In this document: piece after piece, positions 1 through 8,045 of the stretch
Numbering within the stretch: position 1 is the stretch's first letter
How the letters are laid out: every line of letters starts with the position of its first letter
Assembly: GCA_029559475.1 (NCBI GenBank)
Contig: JAKQBN010000008.1
Coordinates: 1-42,938, forward strand
DNA length: 42,938 bases
DNA from: a bacterium
Lineage (GTDB): Bacteria > UBA4055
Direction of reading: 5' to 3'
Program-made: the position numbers and the translations under genes
Notes under the pieces: model-generated
What the model saw: the letters and a program-made list of their open reading frames with translations, nothing else
Database searches by the model: none
Told to the model about the DNA's origin: nothing

Positions 1-144
1 AACTGGAGAGATACGCTGAGATTTTATTCAGAGAACAAGATGCAGAAATTCTATCTTAAAGGCAGGGAGGAAGCAAATAAGAGAATAGAAGAAATAAAAG
101 ATGCTGTAGTAGAAAATAAATCAAATTTTAAGGAGGAATCATGA
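1..144 (+). CDS. C-terminal fragment of an unknown protein
   Basis: The frame is open from base 1 to a TGA at 142-144, giving 47 residues that lack any start. The segment is highly charged and rich in Glu and Lys (for example GREEANKRIEEIKDAV), consistent with a helical C-terminus. I do not recognise the family. The stop overlaps the ATG of the phasin-like gene (ATGA), so the two are probably translationally coupled and co-transcribed. The frame is supported by that overlap and by continuous coding sense. Confidence 0.6.
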   Translation, partial: NWRDTLRFYSENKMQKFYLKGREEANKRIEEIKDAVVENKSNFKEES

Positions 145-464
145 TTGACATTCTAAAAAAGGGGATACTTATCGGTGTAGGACTGGGTGTTACGTCCAAA
201 ACAAGACTTGAAGAGCTATTAAAAAACGCTATGAATGAAGCTAAAATGTCTGAAGAAGAGGGTCGAAAATTCGTCAATTCAATTCTCGAACAATCGGAAG
301 CTGCAGAGAAAAACATGGAAAAAAGTATTTCTACTCAAGTAAAAAAAATGCTGGTTGAAATGCATATTCCCACAAGAGAAGAAATAGATTCACAGATAGC
401 AATTATCGAAGAACTGAACACAAAAATAGATAAATTAAGAGAAGAGATTGCTAGAAAAAATTAA
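141..464 (+). CDS. Phasin-like small helical protein
   Basis: This 107-residue protein starts with a short hydrophobic, glycine-rich segment (residues 8-17). A long amphipathic helix and a C-terminal coiled-coil-like stretch follow (about 80-107, EELNTKIDKLREEIARKN). The layout, including the SEEEGRKFV turn, resembles the phasin / PHA granule-associated family that is often found beside ABC1 kinases. Phasins coat polyhydroxyalkanoate granules, but many relatives occur without PHA synthase and their role is unclear. A strong Shine-Dalgarno (AAGGAGG, 130-136) precedes the ATG. The ABC1 kinase begins just after the stop, so a functional link with it is likely. No PHA synthesis gene is visible in the window. 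Confidence 0.75.
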   Translation: MIDILKKGILIGVGLGVTSKTRLEELLKNAMNEAKMSEEEGRKFVNSILEQSEAAEKNMEKSISTQVKKMLVEMHIPTREEIDSQIAIIEELNTKIDKLREEIARKN

Positions 465-468
465 TAGT

Positions 469-2139
469 ATGAATAAAATATACAGACATACAAACAGATA
501 TGTCGAGATTATCGAAGTAATAGGCACTCACGGCTTTGCAGAAATAATCAAACGATCAAAATTACCCGGCAACATTAGATTGCGCAGGATTCATTTTTTA
601 CCAAGTATTAACTCGGATATTTACAAATTCACTTATAGCGAAAGAATCAGGATGATTCTTGGTAAGCTCGGGCCAACATTTATTAAATTTGGACAAATAC
701 TTAGCAGTCGGCCTGACATTTTTCCTGCTGAGCTTATCATTGAACTTGAAAAACTACAGGATTCTGTTCCTCCCTTTTCTGAAGATAAAGCCTTGGCTAT
801 TGTAGAAAAGGAGTTAAATAAACCTGTTCGTGGGCTATTCAAAGATTTTGACTTAACTCCACTCGCCAGCGCATCCATTTCTCAGGTACATAAAGCTATA
901 CTTTTCAGTGGCGAAGAAGTTGTTGTAAAGATTCAGAAACCTGATATTGCGAAGATCATCGAAATCGATTTGGAAATAATGCTTTTTATAGCAAATACTA
1001 TTGATAAATATGTATCTGAGTTAAAACCTTACAATCTCCCCGGTATTGTGAGAGAATTTGAGAAAGCTATATGGAAAGAGCTTGATTTCACTATCGAAGC
1101 CTCGAACATGGAAAGGTTTAAAACAATTTTCCTAAACAGTAATGAAATCCATATTCCGAAATGTTACAGAAAATTGTCCACAAGCAAGATTCTGACGATA
1201 GAATTTATTGATGGTATAAAAGTTTCTGAAATTGATAAACTGAATAAAAATAATGTTTCATTAAAAACAATTGCAAGTAACGGAATAGATGCTATACTTA
1301 AGCAAATTTTCGAAGATGGGTATTTTCATGCAGATCTGCATCCGGGGAATATAATGGTTCTGCCTGGTAATGTAATTTCATTTATTGATTTTGGAATTGT
1401 AGGGAAATTTTCAAAAAGGTCTCAGGAACTTCTGGTCTCTGGGCTAATTGCAATTTCAGATAGAAACATAGAAAGAACAGCGAAAACCATACTGGAATTT
1501 TCTGAAGGCGGTAAAGACATAGATTCGGATAATTTTGAATTACAAGTTGAGGAGATTTTCGATAAACATTTCGTATCTAAACTCGAAAAACTTGATCTTA
1601 TTGAAATTTTTAAAGACGTACATAAGTTATTTTCCGTAAATAGACTTGTTATGCCGGAAAATTTTTATCTGCTTCTAAAAACTCTAGCCATGGCTCAATC
1701 TTTCGGATTAAAACTTGACCCGGATTTAAATATAATCGAACACATGAAACCATTTGCGAAGAAATTCATAAATCGAAATATGAATCTAGAATACAAGGCG
1801 AAAGAGATTTACGGCTTAAGCAACGACATATGGGATTTAGTAAAAGTATTACCTTACGAATCAACTGAGATACTGAAAATATTAAAGAAAGGTAAGATCA
1901 AGATAGAAATACAACACACCGGATTTGAAAATATGCTTACGACACATGAAAGATTAAGCAACAGACTTGCATATTCGTTAGTATTGGCTTCACTAGTAAT
2001 CGGATCAGCTTTAGTTATTCAATCAGGAATACCACCTTTCTGGAACGGGATGCCGATTATCGGTTTAGCAGGTTTTGTTAGCGCAGTGTTTCTGGGATTT
2101 TGGTTATTGATCTCTATTATGAAGCATGGAAAGATGTAA
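469..2139 (+). CDS. ABC1/UbiB family atypical kinase
   Basis: The 556-residue protein has the full ABC1 (UbiB/AarF/COQ8) signature. It shows the KxGQ motif KFGQ (73-76), the alanine-rich loop ASASISQVHKA (133-143), the ATP-site lysine in VVVK (154), the catalytic FHADLHPGN (286-294) and DFG (307-309). Two membrane segments lie near the C-terminus (about 505-550), as in bacterial UbiB. Known relatives are ATPases/kinases that support isoprenoid-quinone lipid metabolism at the membrane. I chose the ATG at 469; a TTG at 448 is in frame but would overlap the phasin gene and has its purine-rich stretch too close. The gene lies 4 bases after the phasin-like gene. The exact substrate is unknown. Confidence 0.93.
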   Translation: MNKIYRHTNRYVEIIEVIGTHGFAEIIKRSKLPGNIRLRRIHFLPSINSDIYKFTYSERIRMILGKLGPTFIKFGQILSSRPDIFPAELIIELEKLQDSVPPFSEDKALAIVEKELNKPVRGLFKDFDLTPLASASISQVHKAILFSGEEVVVKIQKPDIAKIIEIDLEIMLFIANTIDKYVSELKPYNLPGIVREFEKAIWKELDFTIEASNMERFKTIFLNSNEIHIPKCYRKLSTSKILTIEFIDGIKVSEIDKLNKNNVSLKTIASNGIDAILKQIFEDGYFHADLHPGNIMVLPGNVISFIDFGIVGKFSKRSQELLVSGLIAISDRNIERTAKTILEFSEGGKDIDSDNFELQVEEIFDKHFVSKLEKLDLIEIFKDVHKLFSVNRLVMPENFYLLLKTLAMAQSFGLKLDPDLNIIEHMKPFAKKFINRNMNLEYKAKEIYGLSNDIWDLVKVLPYESTEILKILKKGKIKIEIQHTGFENMLTTHERLSNRLAYSLVLASLVIGSALVIQSGIPPFWNGMPIIGLAGFVSAVFLGFWLLISIMKHGKM

Positions 2140-2199
2140 TTATAATTTTGGATCTTAAAATGTATTTTACCAAAAAAACATACGAGATCTATATAGAAT

Positions 2200-2228
2200 T
2201 TGACAATTACAGAAAAAATATGTTTATT
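2200..2228 (+). promoter_or_regulatory. Sigma70-type promoter for the TetR gene at 2274
   Basis: TTGACA (2200-2205), a 17-base spacer and TTTATT (2223-2228) lie about 45 bases upstream of the ATG. The spacing is the same as in six other intergenic regions of this window. Assigned by motif only. Confidence 0.6.
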
Positions 2229-2262
2229 TAGATTTAGAATAGCTTATATTTGAAAAAAAATC

Positions 2263-2266
2263 AGGA
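2263..2266 (+). promoter_or_regulatory. Shine-Dalgarno that decides the TetR start
   Basis: AGGA sits 7 bases before the ATG at 2274. This favours that ATG over an in-frame TTG at 2250, which has no such site. Confidence 0.55.
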
Positions 2267-2273
2267 TAGCATT

Positions 2274-2867
2274 ATGAACAAAAGTGAAGAAAAAAAAGAT
2301 AAAATACTCCGAATTGCTCAAATTCTTTTTGCAAAATACGGGTTGTTTAAAACGAGCGTAGATGATATTGCAAAAATGGGTAAAATGGGGAAGAGTTCAA
2401 TTTATTATTATTTTGAAAGCAAAGAGGAGATATTTAAAAGTGTTCTTGAAAAGGAGATGACCACGCTTCTTGAAAAAGTAAAATCAGCTATAGATGAGGC
2501 GAAAACACCAAGCGGCAAACTGAAAGGTTATATAATATCAAGAATGAAAAATGTAAAAGAACTGGCGATTATCTACAGCACGCTCAGAGATGAGTATATG
2601 ATTCATTACGCATTTATACAAAAATTCAGAGAAAATTTCGACAGAGAAGAAATAGGTATAATCAGGGATATTCTCGCAGAAGGAGTAAAGAAGAAAGTAT
2701 TTGAAGTAAAAAATATCGAATTGACGAGTTATGCAATAGGAACAGCAGTCAAAGGATTAGAGTATGACTGGGCAATAAAATTAAAGGAAGAAGACATAGA
2801 GAATAACTTAAACTGTTTACTGGATGTATTGTTTTATGGGATCATGAATCCGGCTATGAATAGTTAG
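2274..2867 (+). CDS. TetR/AcrR family transcriptional regulator
   Basis: This 197-residue protein has a typical TetR N-terminal helix-turn-helix at about residues 8-55 (ILRIAQILFAKYGLFKTS, then SSIYYYFESKEEIF). A helical ligand-binding domain follows and is not conserved enough to suggest an effector. Such proteins act as dimeric repressors released by small ligands. It has its own promoter and sits between the phasin/ABC1 pair and a convergent - strand block. Its stop overlaps the far end of the broken frame on the opposite strand. Targets are unknown; the second TetR gene at 4942 is a distant relative. Confidence 0.93.
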   Translation: MNKSEEKKDKILRIAQILFAKYGLFKTSVDDIAKMGKMGKSSIYYYFESKEEIFKSVLEKEMTTLLEKVKSAIDEAKTPSGKLKGYIISRMKNVKELAIIYSTLRDEYMIHYAFIQKFRENFDREEIGIIRDILAEGVKKKVFEVKNIELTSYAIGTAVKGLEYDWAIKLKEEDIENNLNCLLDVLFYGIMNPAMNS

Positions 2868-3070
2868 ATGCATCCAAAAAAGGTATATATGGAGAGTGCC
2901 CGATTTTTTTCGTTGATAAGAAACACCCAAAGGAAGCGTTTCTGGTCTTACCCGATCCGGAATGATATTTCATAGCGGTCATCCATCGCAAGCTCTTTAT
3001 AAAGCGGATAAAGCCAATTAAAATAATATTCTTTTTTTAGATCGAATAGAACTTTTATTTTTGAAATCAT
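2864..3070 (-). pseudogene. Interrupted frame, possibly a glycerophosphotransferase-like N-terminus
   Basis: On the - strand an ATG at 3068-3070 is preceded by GGAG at good spacing, just after the stop of the phosphoethanolamine-transferase-like gene. The frame reads 40 codons (start KIKVLFDLKKEYY, then YPLYKELAMDDRYEI) to a TAA at 2948-2950. It continues in the same frame for 27 more codons (DQKRFLWVFLINEKN) to a stop at 2864. The N-terminus resembles the start of CDP-glycerol glycerophosphotransferase / GT-B proteins (beta strand, then a Pro-Leu-Tyr helix), which is a weak resemblance. Protein-like sequence on both sides of the stop suggests a nonsense-disrupted, 3'-truncated gene. A genuine 40-residue peptide cannot be excluded. 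Confidence 0.45.
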
Positions 3071-3080
3071 AAGAACTCCG

Positions 3081-4688
3081 TTATCTGATAATTTCTTCAG
3101 AAACCATTTGTCCGTCTTTCAGTTTAACTTCCATATAGCCTGCAAGAGCATTCATTTCTGAACCGTTGATATATATTGTTCTTTCAGGATCTGTTTCAGG
3201 CTTGGAATCATATCCGAGCAGGTTTTGGATCTGAGAACTGACGTCAAAATGGCACCTGACATCTTTACTGCCTGAATTGTCTTCATCAACCGGATTTATC
3301 CTGAAGCAAAAATAAGGTACATTATATATTTCTTTTTCAAACCATCCATGACCTTTTTTATTTCCGGCTTCGCCTAATAGCTCCCCGTGATCAGATGTGA
3401 AAATAAGCCAGGTCTCTTTCAGGCTGTTCTTTTTCAGATAATCATAAATGTTATAGATGACATAATCCGTATAAAGCACAGAATTATTGTAGGGATCGAA
3501 GAATTTTCCGAATTCTTCAGGATATTTATTGTATACCGGAGAATGAGAGCCTCTTTGATGAAGCACGACAAAACTGCTTTTGCTAAGATCTATATTTTTC
3601 ATCATCGGGATCAGATCACCGTCATACTGAGTCGTGTTCCCAATATATTTTTCAAAATCGGATTTTGATGCGAAAAAGTCTATATACTGTCTGAAAAGCA
3701 TATCGTCTATTATCTCGAGCTGGCTTAATGACTGCTTTGAAATAAAGGAAGTAGAAAAACCGTTCTCTTTTGCCAACCTGAAAAGATTATTCGCACTGCT
3801 TATATAATTTTTACCGCCGGGGTACTTTGATCGGTTGATAAGAGCAGTAAAAGCCGTCTGGGTCATAGTCCCTCCGGCATAGATCATCCGTTTCTCAAAT
3901 GGTTCTGAAGAGTACAGGGAATCAAGCAGTGGTGATGTTTTAATATTGTAACCAAGCACTGACATTCTGTCGCCTCTGAATGATTCTCCGATTATAAGAA
4001 CTATGTTTCTGACGGGATCCTTAATTGTTATTGAAGGCTGAGGAATATCAGGAAAATCAATATAATCACCTGTAATTATCCTCGGTACTATTCCCGCTGT
4101 AAAATAATTCAGACTGCGCATATAATTCTCAAAAGAATGTCTGTTCGGACGGACATAAATGAATCTGCTCTGAACATTGTTAAGCTTCCCTGAAGTATTG
4201 TTTAAAAGGACAAATATTATGACGAGATGAATGAATACGAGAATGAAAAAAATATAAGATGAGAATCTGAAAGATATCATTTTATCCTGAAATTTTCTGT
4301 TCAGATAAATAAGCACAGTAGCGACAAGTATAACTATCAGAAGAGGAACTATCATAGCTATAAATTCAGGCAGGAGGGATTCAAAAACTTCGCCGGTGCT
4401 CTGGAATATCTGCATAAAAGCTATAGGCTGGATGAAATTCCCGAAATACTGGAAATAGAACAGATGAGCCATCACTGAAAGCATTATTAACACAATCAAC
4501 GTTACTCTGAGCCATAACTTCGAGATGAGCGACAGTGCGAGGAATAAGGTTAAGGGATAAACGATATTCCTTTTATTGGGTATAAAAGCATAAGAGCTGT
4601 TGTAGAACGAATAGATCATGTCGCCAGCCATAAAGATCACGGAGCACAATAAAATATAGATCAGCGAAAAAAACGAACTTTTGTTCAT
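3081..4688 (-). CDS. Phosphoethanolamine transferase-like membrane enzyme (sulfatase fold)
   Basis: This 535-residue protein has about five N-terminal membrane helices (residues 7-165) followed by an extracytoplasmic alkaline-phosphatase/sulfatase-fold domain. Visible motifs are IGES (233-236; metal-binding Glu), GGTMTQTA with T274 at the nucleophile position of the EptA family, HQRGSHSPVY (377-386), LYTDYVIYNI and SDHGE (432-436). The order and spacing match EptA/EptC/CptA enzymes, which move phosphoethanolamine from phosphatidylethanolamine onto lipid A, heptose or protein. A phosphoglycerol transferase role (LtaS-type) is less likely because of the HxxGSH and TDY motifs. The ATG overlaps the stop of the radical-SAM stub (ATGA). 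The acceptor is unknown. Confidence 0.85.
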   Translation of the reverse strand: MNKSSFFSLIYILLCSVIFMAGDMIYSFYNSSYAFIPNKRNIVYPLTLFLALSLISKLWLRVTLIVLIMLSVMAHLFYFQYFGNFIQPIAFMQIFQSTGEVFESLLPEFIAMIVPLLIVILVATVLIYLNRKFQDKMISFRFSSYIFFILVFIHLVIIFVLLNNTSGKLNNVQSRFIYVRPNRHSFENYMRSLNYFTAGIVPRIITGDYIDFPDIPQPSITIKDPVRNIVLIIGESFRGDRMSVLGYNIKTSPLLDSLYSSEPFEKRMIYAGGTMTQTAFTALINRSKYPGGKNYISSANNLFRLAKENGFSTSFISKQSLSQLEIIDDMLFRQYIDFFASKSDFEKYIGNTTQYDGDLIPMMKNIDLSKSSFVVLHQRGSHSPVYNKYPEEFGKFFDPYNNSVLYTDYVIYNIYDYLKKNSLKETWLIFTSDHGELLGEAGNKKGHGWFEKEIYNVPYFCFRINPVDEDNSGSKDVRCHFDVSSQIQNLLGYDSKPETDPERTIYINGSEMNALAGYMEVKLKDGQMVSEEIIR

Positions 4689-4939
4689 AAGCAGCCACTC
4701 TTTTGCCGTGCAGATAGTATCAATATCGTGTAAAGCGATATGTCGAGAATTGCTTCGCCTACAGTAGTCTTTTTTATCTTTTTCATAAGTTCAGAATTAA
4801 TAATCACCCGGTTAGTAATGTATGGAGTTGCATCCATTTTAGTCACACAGTATTTGCAGTTCTGGTTGCATTCTATTGTGGATGTAAAATAACAGAGGAA
4901 AAATTTGCGCTTATTATTTTTCAAGTATGAGTTTCTCAA
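4685..4939 (-). pseudogene. Stub of a radical SAM protein
   Basis: The 84-codon frame contains the radical SAM cluster motif CNQNCKYC (C24, C28, C31, the CxxxCxxC pattern) after a beta strand (FFLCYFTSTIE). It then ends in an unrelated-looking tail (GEAILDISLYTILIL). Radical SAM domains need roughly 200 residues, so most of the barrel is missing. The only start is a TTG two bases after the stop of the TetR gene. The 3' end overlaps the transferase ATG, so the stub may persist as a coupling leader. I read it as a deletion remnant. A functional small Fe-S protein is possible but less likely. Confidence 0.5.
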
Positions 4940-4941
4940 AT

Positions 4942-5553
4942 TCAGTCTTTTAATCCTTTTGTAAAAATATCAACGAAAATATCAGAATCTTCGTAATTGT
5001 GGCTATTTTTACCTGTCACATCATCCATTACAAGCTGTATTACTAGTCCCCTAGTAAAATTTGTAATAAAATAAGCAAGCTGATCGATATGGTTTTTGAA
5101 TTTAGAAGAGAATTGTCCTGAATTTATTCCGTTAATTAGTATGTTCCTGACCAATTCAATTTCGATTGTATCAATTTCATTCTTTAAGCGATAATTATTA
5201 AATAAGGCTTCCTTTAATTCTCCTCTAACAAGTGAATATAACAGGATCTTTTTCTTTGATTCGTTCAAAGCCATTCTTATATAAGTTTTCAGCTCCGAAA
5301 CTGAGTTTGTATCTTTGTTTATTTCTTTCATAATTGAATTCATAAGGCTACGACCTTCACTGATGAGTATTAGTTCCAGAATTTCTTCTTTATTATTGAA
5401 ATACTGATAGATCGTTGTTTTGCTTTTTCTTGTACCTGTGGCAATTTCATCCATAGTGGTTTTCTTCAAACCATACCTAATAAAAAGCTCCTTTGCGACA
5501 TTCATGATATCGTCTTTAATTTCATTTGTTTTGTTATTTGTTGTATCACTCAT
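4942..5553 (-). CDS. TetR/AcrR family transcriptional regulator
   Basis: The 203-residue protein has an N-terminal TetR helix-turn-helix at about residues 15-62 (IMNVAKELFIRYGLKKTT, then KTTIYQYFNNKEEILELI). A helical C-terminal domain of unknown ligand specificity follows. It is first in the - strand block that includes the radical-SAM stub and the phosphoethanolamine-transferase-like gene, so it may control envelope modification as well as itself. The ATG at 5551-5553 has GGGA upstream. A sigma70-type promoter lies at 5601-5629. The gene faces the MORN/TPR gene across a divergent promoter region. Confidence 0.93.
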   Translation of the reverse strand: MSDTTNNKTNEIKDDIMNVAKELFIRYGLKKTTMDEIATGTRKSKTTIYQYFNNKEEILELILISEGRSLMNSIMKEINKDTNSVSELKTYIRMALNESKKKILLYSLVRGELKEALFNNYRLKNEIDTIEIELVRNILINGINSGQFSSKFKNHIDQLAYFITNFTRGLVIQLVMDDVTGKNSHNYEDSDIFVDIFTKGLKD

Positions 5554-5600
5554 TATAATTCCCTTTTTTATTATTTGTACGAAAATACTAATATCGGATA

Positions 5601-5629
5601 AATGTATAAAAGTTTGAATAATAAGTCAA
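5601..5629 (-). promoter_or_regulatory. Promoter for the - strand TetR block
   Basis: Read on the - strand, TTGACT (5624-5629), 17 bases and TACATT (5601-5606). It lies about 48 bases upstream of the TetR ATG. The -35 faces away from the divergent promoter at 5667-5695, with 37 bases between the two -35 boxes. Confidence 0.65.
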
Positions 5630-5666
5630 TAATAAAAACCGGCACTACAGAACAAAAAATAAAATA

Positions 5667-5695
5667 TTGACTATAACAGCCGTTTTAAATATATT
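5667..5695 (+). promoter_or_regulatory. Promoter for the MORN/TPR gene
   Basis: TTGACT (5667-5672), a 17-base spacer and TATATT (5690-5695). The predicted transcript start is near 5702, leaving a leader of about 33 bases before the ATG at 5735. An in-frame ATG at 5714 would sit almost at the transcript start, which supports the later start. Confidence 0.65.
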
Positions 5696-5722
5696 TAGCG
5701 TGCATTAATTATAATGAAAATT

Positions 5723-5726
5723 GAGG
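5723..5726 (+). promoter_or_regulatory. Shine-Dalgarno that decides the MORN/TPR start
   Basis: GAGG lies 8 bases before the ATG at 5735. It falls inside any product begun at the earlier ATG (5714), so it supports 5735, which also gives a clean signal peptide. Confidence 0.55.
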
Positions 5727-5734
5727 TTGGAATT

Positions 5735-6502
5735 ATGAAAAATAAAATTATGGCTGTAATACTGGCAGCACTGTTCATCCTGAATGCCGAGATCGTACAG
5801 AAAGGTACTCTCGACAAACCCATGTTTTTCAACGGTAAAACGCAGATTTTCGGAGAAGAAATTGACGGGAATATCAAAGCTTTCTGGGACAGCGTTAAGG
5901 TAAGAGGAGAATATAATTACAATAAAGGCGTGATGGACGGACTTCAGAAAGAATTTTATTCCAGCGGTAAATTATCAGCCGAATGGAGCATGAAGAACGG
6001 TAAAAGATCAGGATCGGGAAAAGAATATTATGAGGATGGGACGGTTTCTTTCCAGCGCGAACTGAACGGTTCCGGAGATGGTTTAGGAACCGAATATTAT
6101 AAAAACGGAATGAAAAAGAGAGAAAGAGCATACAAGAACAGCGAACAGGTTTATGTGAGTGATCTTAATCATGATATCAGGGGAAACAGGTATAAACGTA
6201 CCGCGGAAGAGCTTTTTTATGAAGCTCAGGAATACGGTTTTCTTGGGATGTACGGCCATGCTATTGATAATTTTACAGAATACCTTAATAAATACCCGAA
6301 AGACACAAGGGCTGCCGACGCGAAATTTCTTATCGCATTTACCTATCATAATAATCTAAAAGAAGAAGAACTAGCAAGAAAGAATTACGAGGAATTTCTT
6401 AAGATGTTCCCTGAAAGCCCGTTAAGCGTGTCCGCAGAATTTGAACTGGAAAATATCGGGAAGGAAATTGAGAGTCTCGATCAGTTCAAAGGAAAGAACT
6501 GA
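5735..6502 (+). CDS. Exported MORN-repeat / TPR protein
   Basis: The 255-residue protein begins with a signal peptide (MKNKIMAVILAALFILNA). From about residues 50-135 it has at least three MORN/YwqK-type repeats of the form GxxxGxxKEYYxxGxxxxE, for example GLQKEFYSSGKLSAEW and GSGKEYYEDGTVSFQ. From about 150 to the end there are TPR-like helices of the YbgF/BamD type (EYGFLGMYGHAIDNFTEYL, FPESPLSVSAEFELENI). Both modules are protein-binding scaffolds, so an envelope assembly or anchoring role is plausible; no catalytic site is seen. It is followed after 4 bases by the MoxR gene. Confidence 0.85.
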   Translation: MKNKIMAVILAALFILNAEIVQKGTLDKPMFFNGKTQIFGEEIDGNIKAFWDSVKVRGEYNYNKGVMDGLQKEFYSSGKLSAEWSMKNGKRSGSGKEYYEDGTVSFQRELNGSGDGLGTEYYKNGMKKRERAYKNSEQVYVSDLNHDIRGNRYKRTAEELFYEAQEYGFLGMYGHAIDNFTEYLNKYPKDTRAADAKFLIAFTYHNNLKEEELARKNYEEFLKMFPESPLSVSAEFELENIGKEIESLDQFKGKN

Positions 6503-6506
6503 GATT

Positions 6507-7487
6507 ATGGAAGAACTCGAAAGAATTAAACTACTCGAGCAATCGAAAGAGAAGATCTACTCGAATATCAGGAAAAGGATAATCGGGCAGCAGGAAATTA
6601 TAGACGATCTTCTGATAGCCATATTCGCGGGCGGACACGTGCTTCTTACAGGCGTTCCCGGCCTTGCGAAGACCCTGATGATCACAACGCTTGCCGAAAG
6701 TATGTCGCTCGACTTTAAAAGGATCCAGTTCACGCCTGACCTTATGCCTACCGACATAATCGGAACGGAAATTCTGGAATCGAACAGAACTACGGGCGAA
6801 AAGGAACTGAAGTTCATAAAAGGACCCGTATTCTCAAACATCATTCTCGCAGATGAGATCAACAGAACCCCTCCGAAAACGCAGTCGGCGCTTTTACAGG
6901 CTATGCAGGAAAAAGAAGTTTCGGTAGGCAACACGACTTTCAAGCTTCAGGAGCCTTTTTTCGTAATGGCGACTCAGAATCCGATCGAGCAGGAGGGAAC
7001 TTATCCTCTTCCCGAAGCTCAGCTTGACAGATTTCTGTTCAACCTCGTGATCGGTTATCCAGATTATCAGTCAGAAATAGAGATCACAGGCTTAACTCAG
7101 GCAGATCAGGAAACAGCATCAGAAAAAGTGATCGATTCGAATGATATTATCGCCGCACGGCAAATAATCGGAAAGATCCCGGTGACCAAGGCGATCATCG
7201 AATATGCGGTCAGGATCGTCAGAGCTACAAGGCCGGAAGACAGTTCTGCGTCACAGTTCGTCAAAGAATCAGTAAGCTGGGGCGCGGGTCCGAGAGCCGG
7301 ACAGAATCTGGTGGCGGCAGCGAAGATCAATGCGGTCTTCAGCGGAAGAAAAACACCCGAGTATCAGGACGTTAACCGGATAGCAAAGCAGGTTCTTAGG
7401 CATAGAGTGATACCGAATTTTAGAGCCGAAGCTGAAGGCGTTACACCTGATATGATCGTAGATGAAATTATTAAAAAATCAAGATAA
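6507..7487 (+). CDS. MoxR-family AAA+ ATPase
   Basis: The 326-residue protein has Walker A GVPGLAKT (49-56), Walker B ILADEINR (113-120) and the MoxR signature ATQNPIEQEGTYPLPEAQLD with its arginine finger region. A C-terminal lid domain follows. MoxR proteins are chaperone-like ATPases that usually work with DUF58 and von Willebrand factor A partners encoded downstream; none is present here. The ATG at 6507 follows the previous stop by 4 bases. The frame could be read from 6441, but that would run far into the upstream gene. Confidence 0.93.
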   Translation: MEELERIKLLEQSKEKIYSNIRKRIIGQQEIIDDLLIAIFAGGHVLLTGVPGLAKTLMITTLAESMSLDFKRIQFTPDLMPTDIIGTEILESNRTTGEKELKFIKGPVFSNIILADEINRTPPKTQSALLQAMQEKEVSVGNTTFKLQEPFFVMATQNPIEQEGTYPLPEAQLDRFLFNLVIGYPDYQSEIEITGLTQADQETASEKVIDSNDIIAARQIIGKIPVTKAIIEYAVRIVRATRPEDSSASQFVKESVSWGAGPRAGQNLVAAAKINAVFSGRKTPEYQDVNRIAKQVLRHRVIPNFRAEAEGVTPDMIVDEIIKKSR

Positions 7488-7499
7488 GGATGGCGGAAA

Positions 7500-8027
7500 A
7501 TGCGTATAAAAGACAGGGATTTCACCGAACTGTATTCCGAGCAGGATCTGAAAAAAATAATCAGCAAATGCGTATCGGATGTTAAGAACTCGATAAGCAA
7601 TACGGAAAATCTTGTGCTTGTCGGAGTACTGAACGGAGGGGTTCCCCTTCTCAACGAGATCGCTTTCTCCATGCCAGAAAACATTACTTTAGATTACGTA
7701 AAAGCCGTAAGCTACGGAAATAATACGTTTTCATCGGGAGAGATAATACTGCTGCTCGACACTCAGGTTGAGATCAACGGCAGGGATGTCGTACTTGTTG
7801 ATGACATTATTGACAGCGGCAGAACGATGCAGTTTCTAAAAGATCACATGAGAAAAAAGGGAGCCAGATCCGTAAAAGTCTGCAGCCTTTTCTACAAAAA
7901 GAACGAAATGTCCATCGAACCTGATTTTTACGGCGAGATGATAAACGAGAAATTCATTATAGGATTCGGCCTTGATTACGCACAGAAGGGAAGAAACCTG
8001 AAGAATATACTTAAATTAAACGACTGA
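7500..8027 (+). CDS. hpt: Hypoxanthine phosphoribosyltransferase
   Basis: The 175-residue type I phosphoribosyltransferase has the PRPP-binding motif VVLVDDIIDSGRTM and an N-terminal VGVLNGGVPLLNEI loop. Its length is normal for bacterial Hpt. It converts hypoxanthine or guanine with PRPP to IMP or GMP in the cytoplasm. The position directly before ftsH is a very common bacterial arrangement (tilS-hpt-ftsH-folP), which supports the assignment; tilS is absent and moxR takes its place. A GGCGGA ribosome site precedes the ATG. Confidence 0.94.
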   Translation: MRIKDRDFTELYSEQDLKKIISKCVSDVKNSISNTENLVLVGVLNGGVPLLNEIAFSMPENITLDYVKAVSYGNNTFSSGEIILLLDTQVEINGRDVVLVDDIIDSGRTMQFLKDHMRKKGARSVKVCSLFYKKNEMSIEPDFYGEMINEKFIIGFGLDYAQKGRNLKNILKLND

Positions 8028-8045
8028 TCAAGGAACGGCAGATAA

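Noticed and set aside
448-468. TTG start for the first ABC1 kinase
   Set aside because: It lies inside the phasin-like gene and its purine-rich stretch is only 1-2 bases away, too close to work as a ribosome site; the ATG at 469 fits the family N-terminus.
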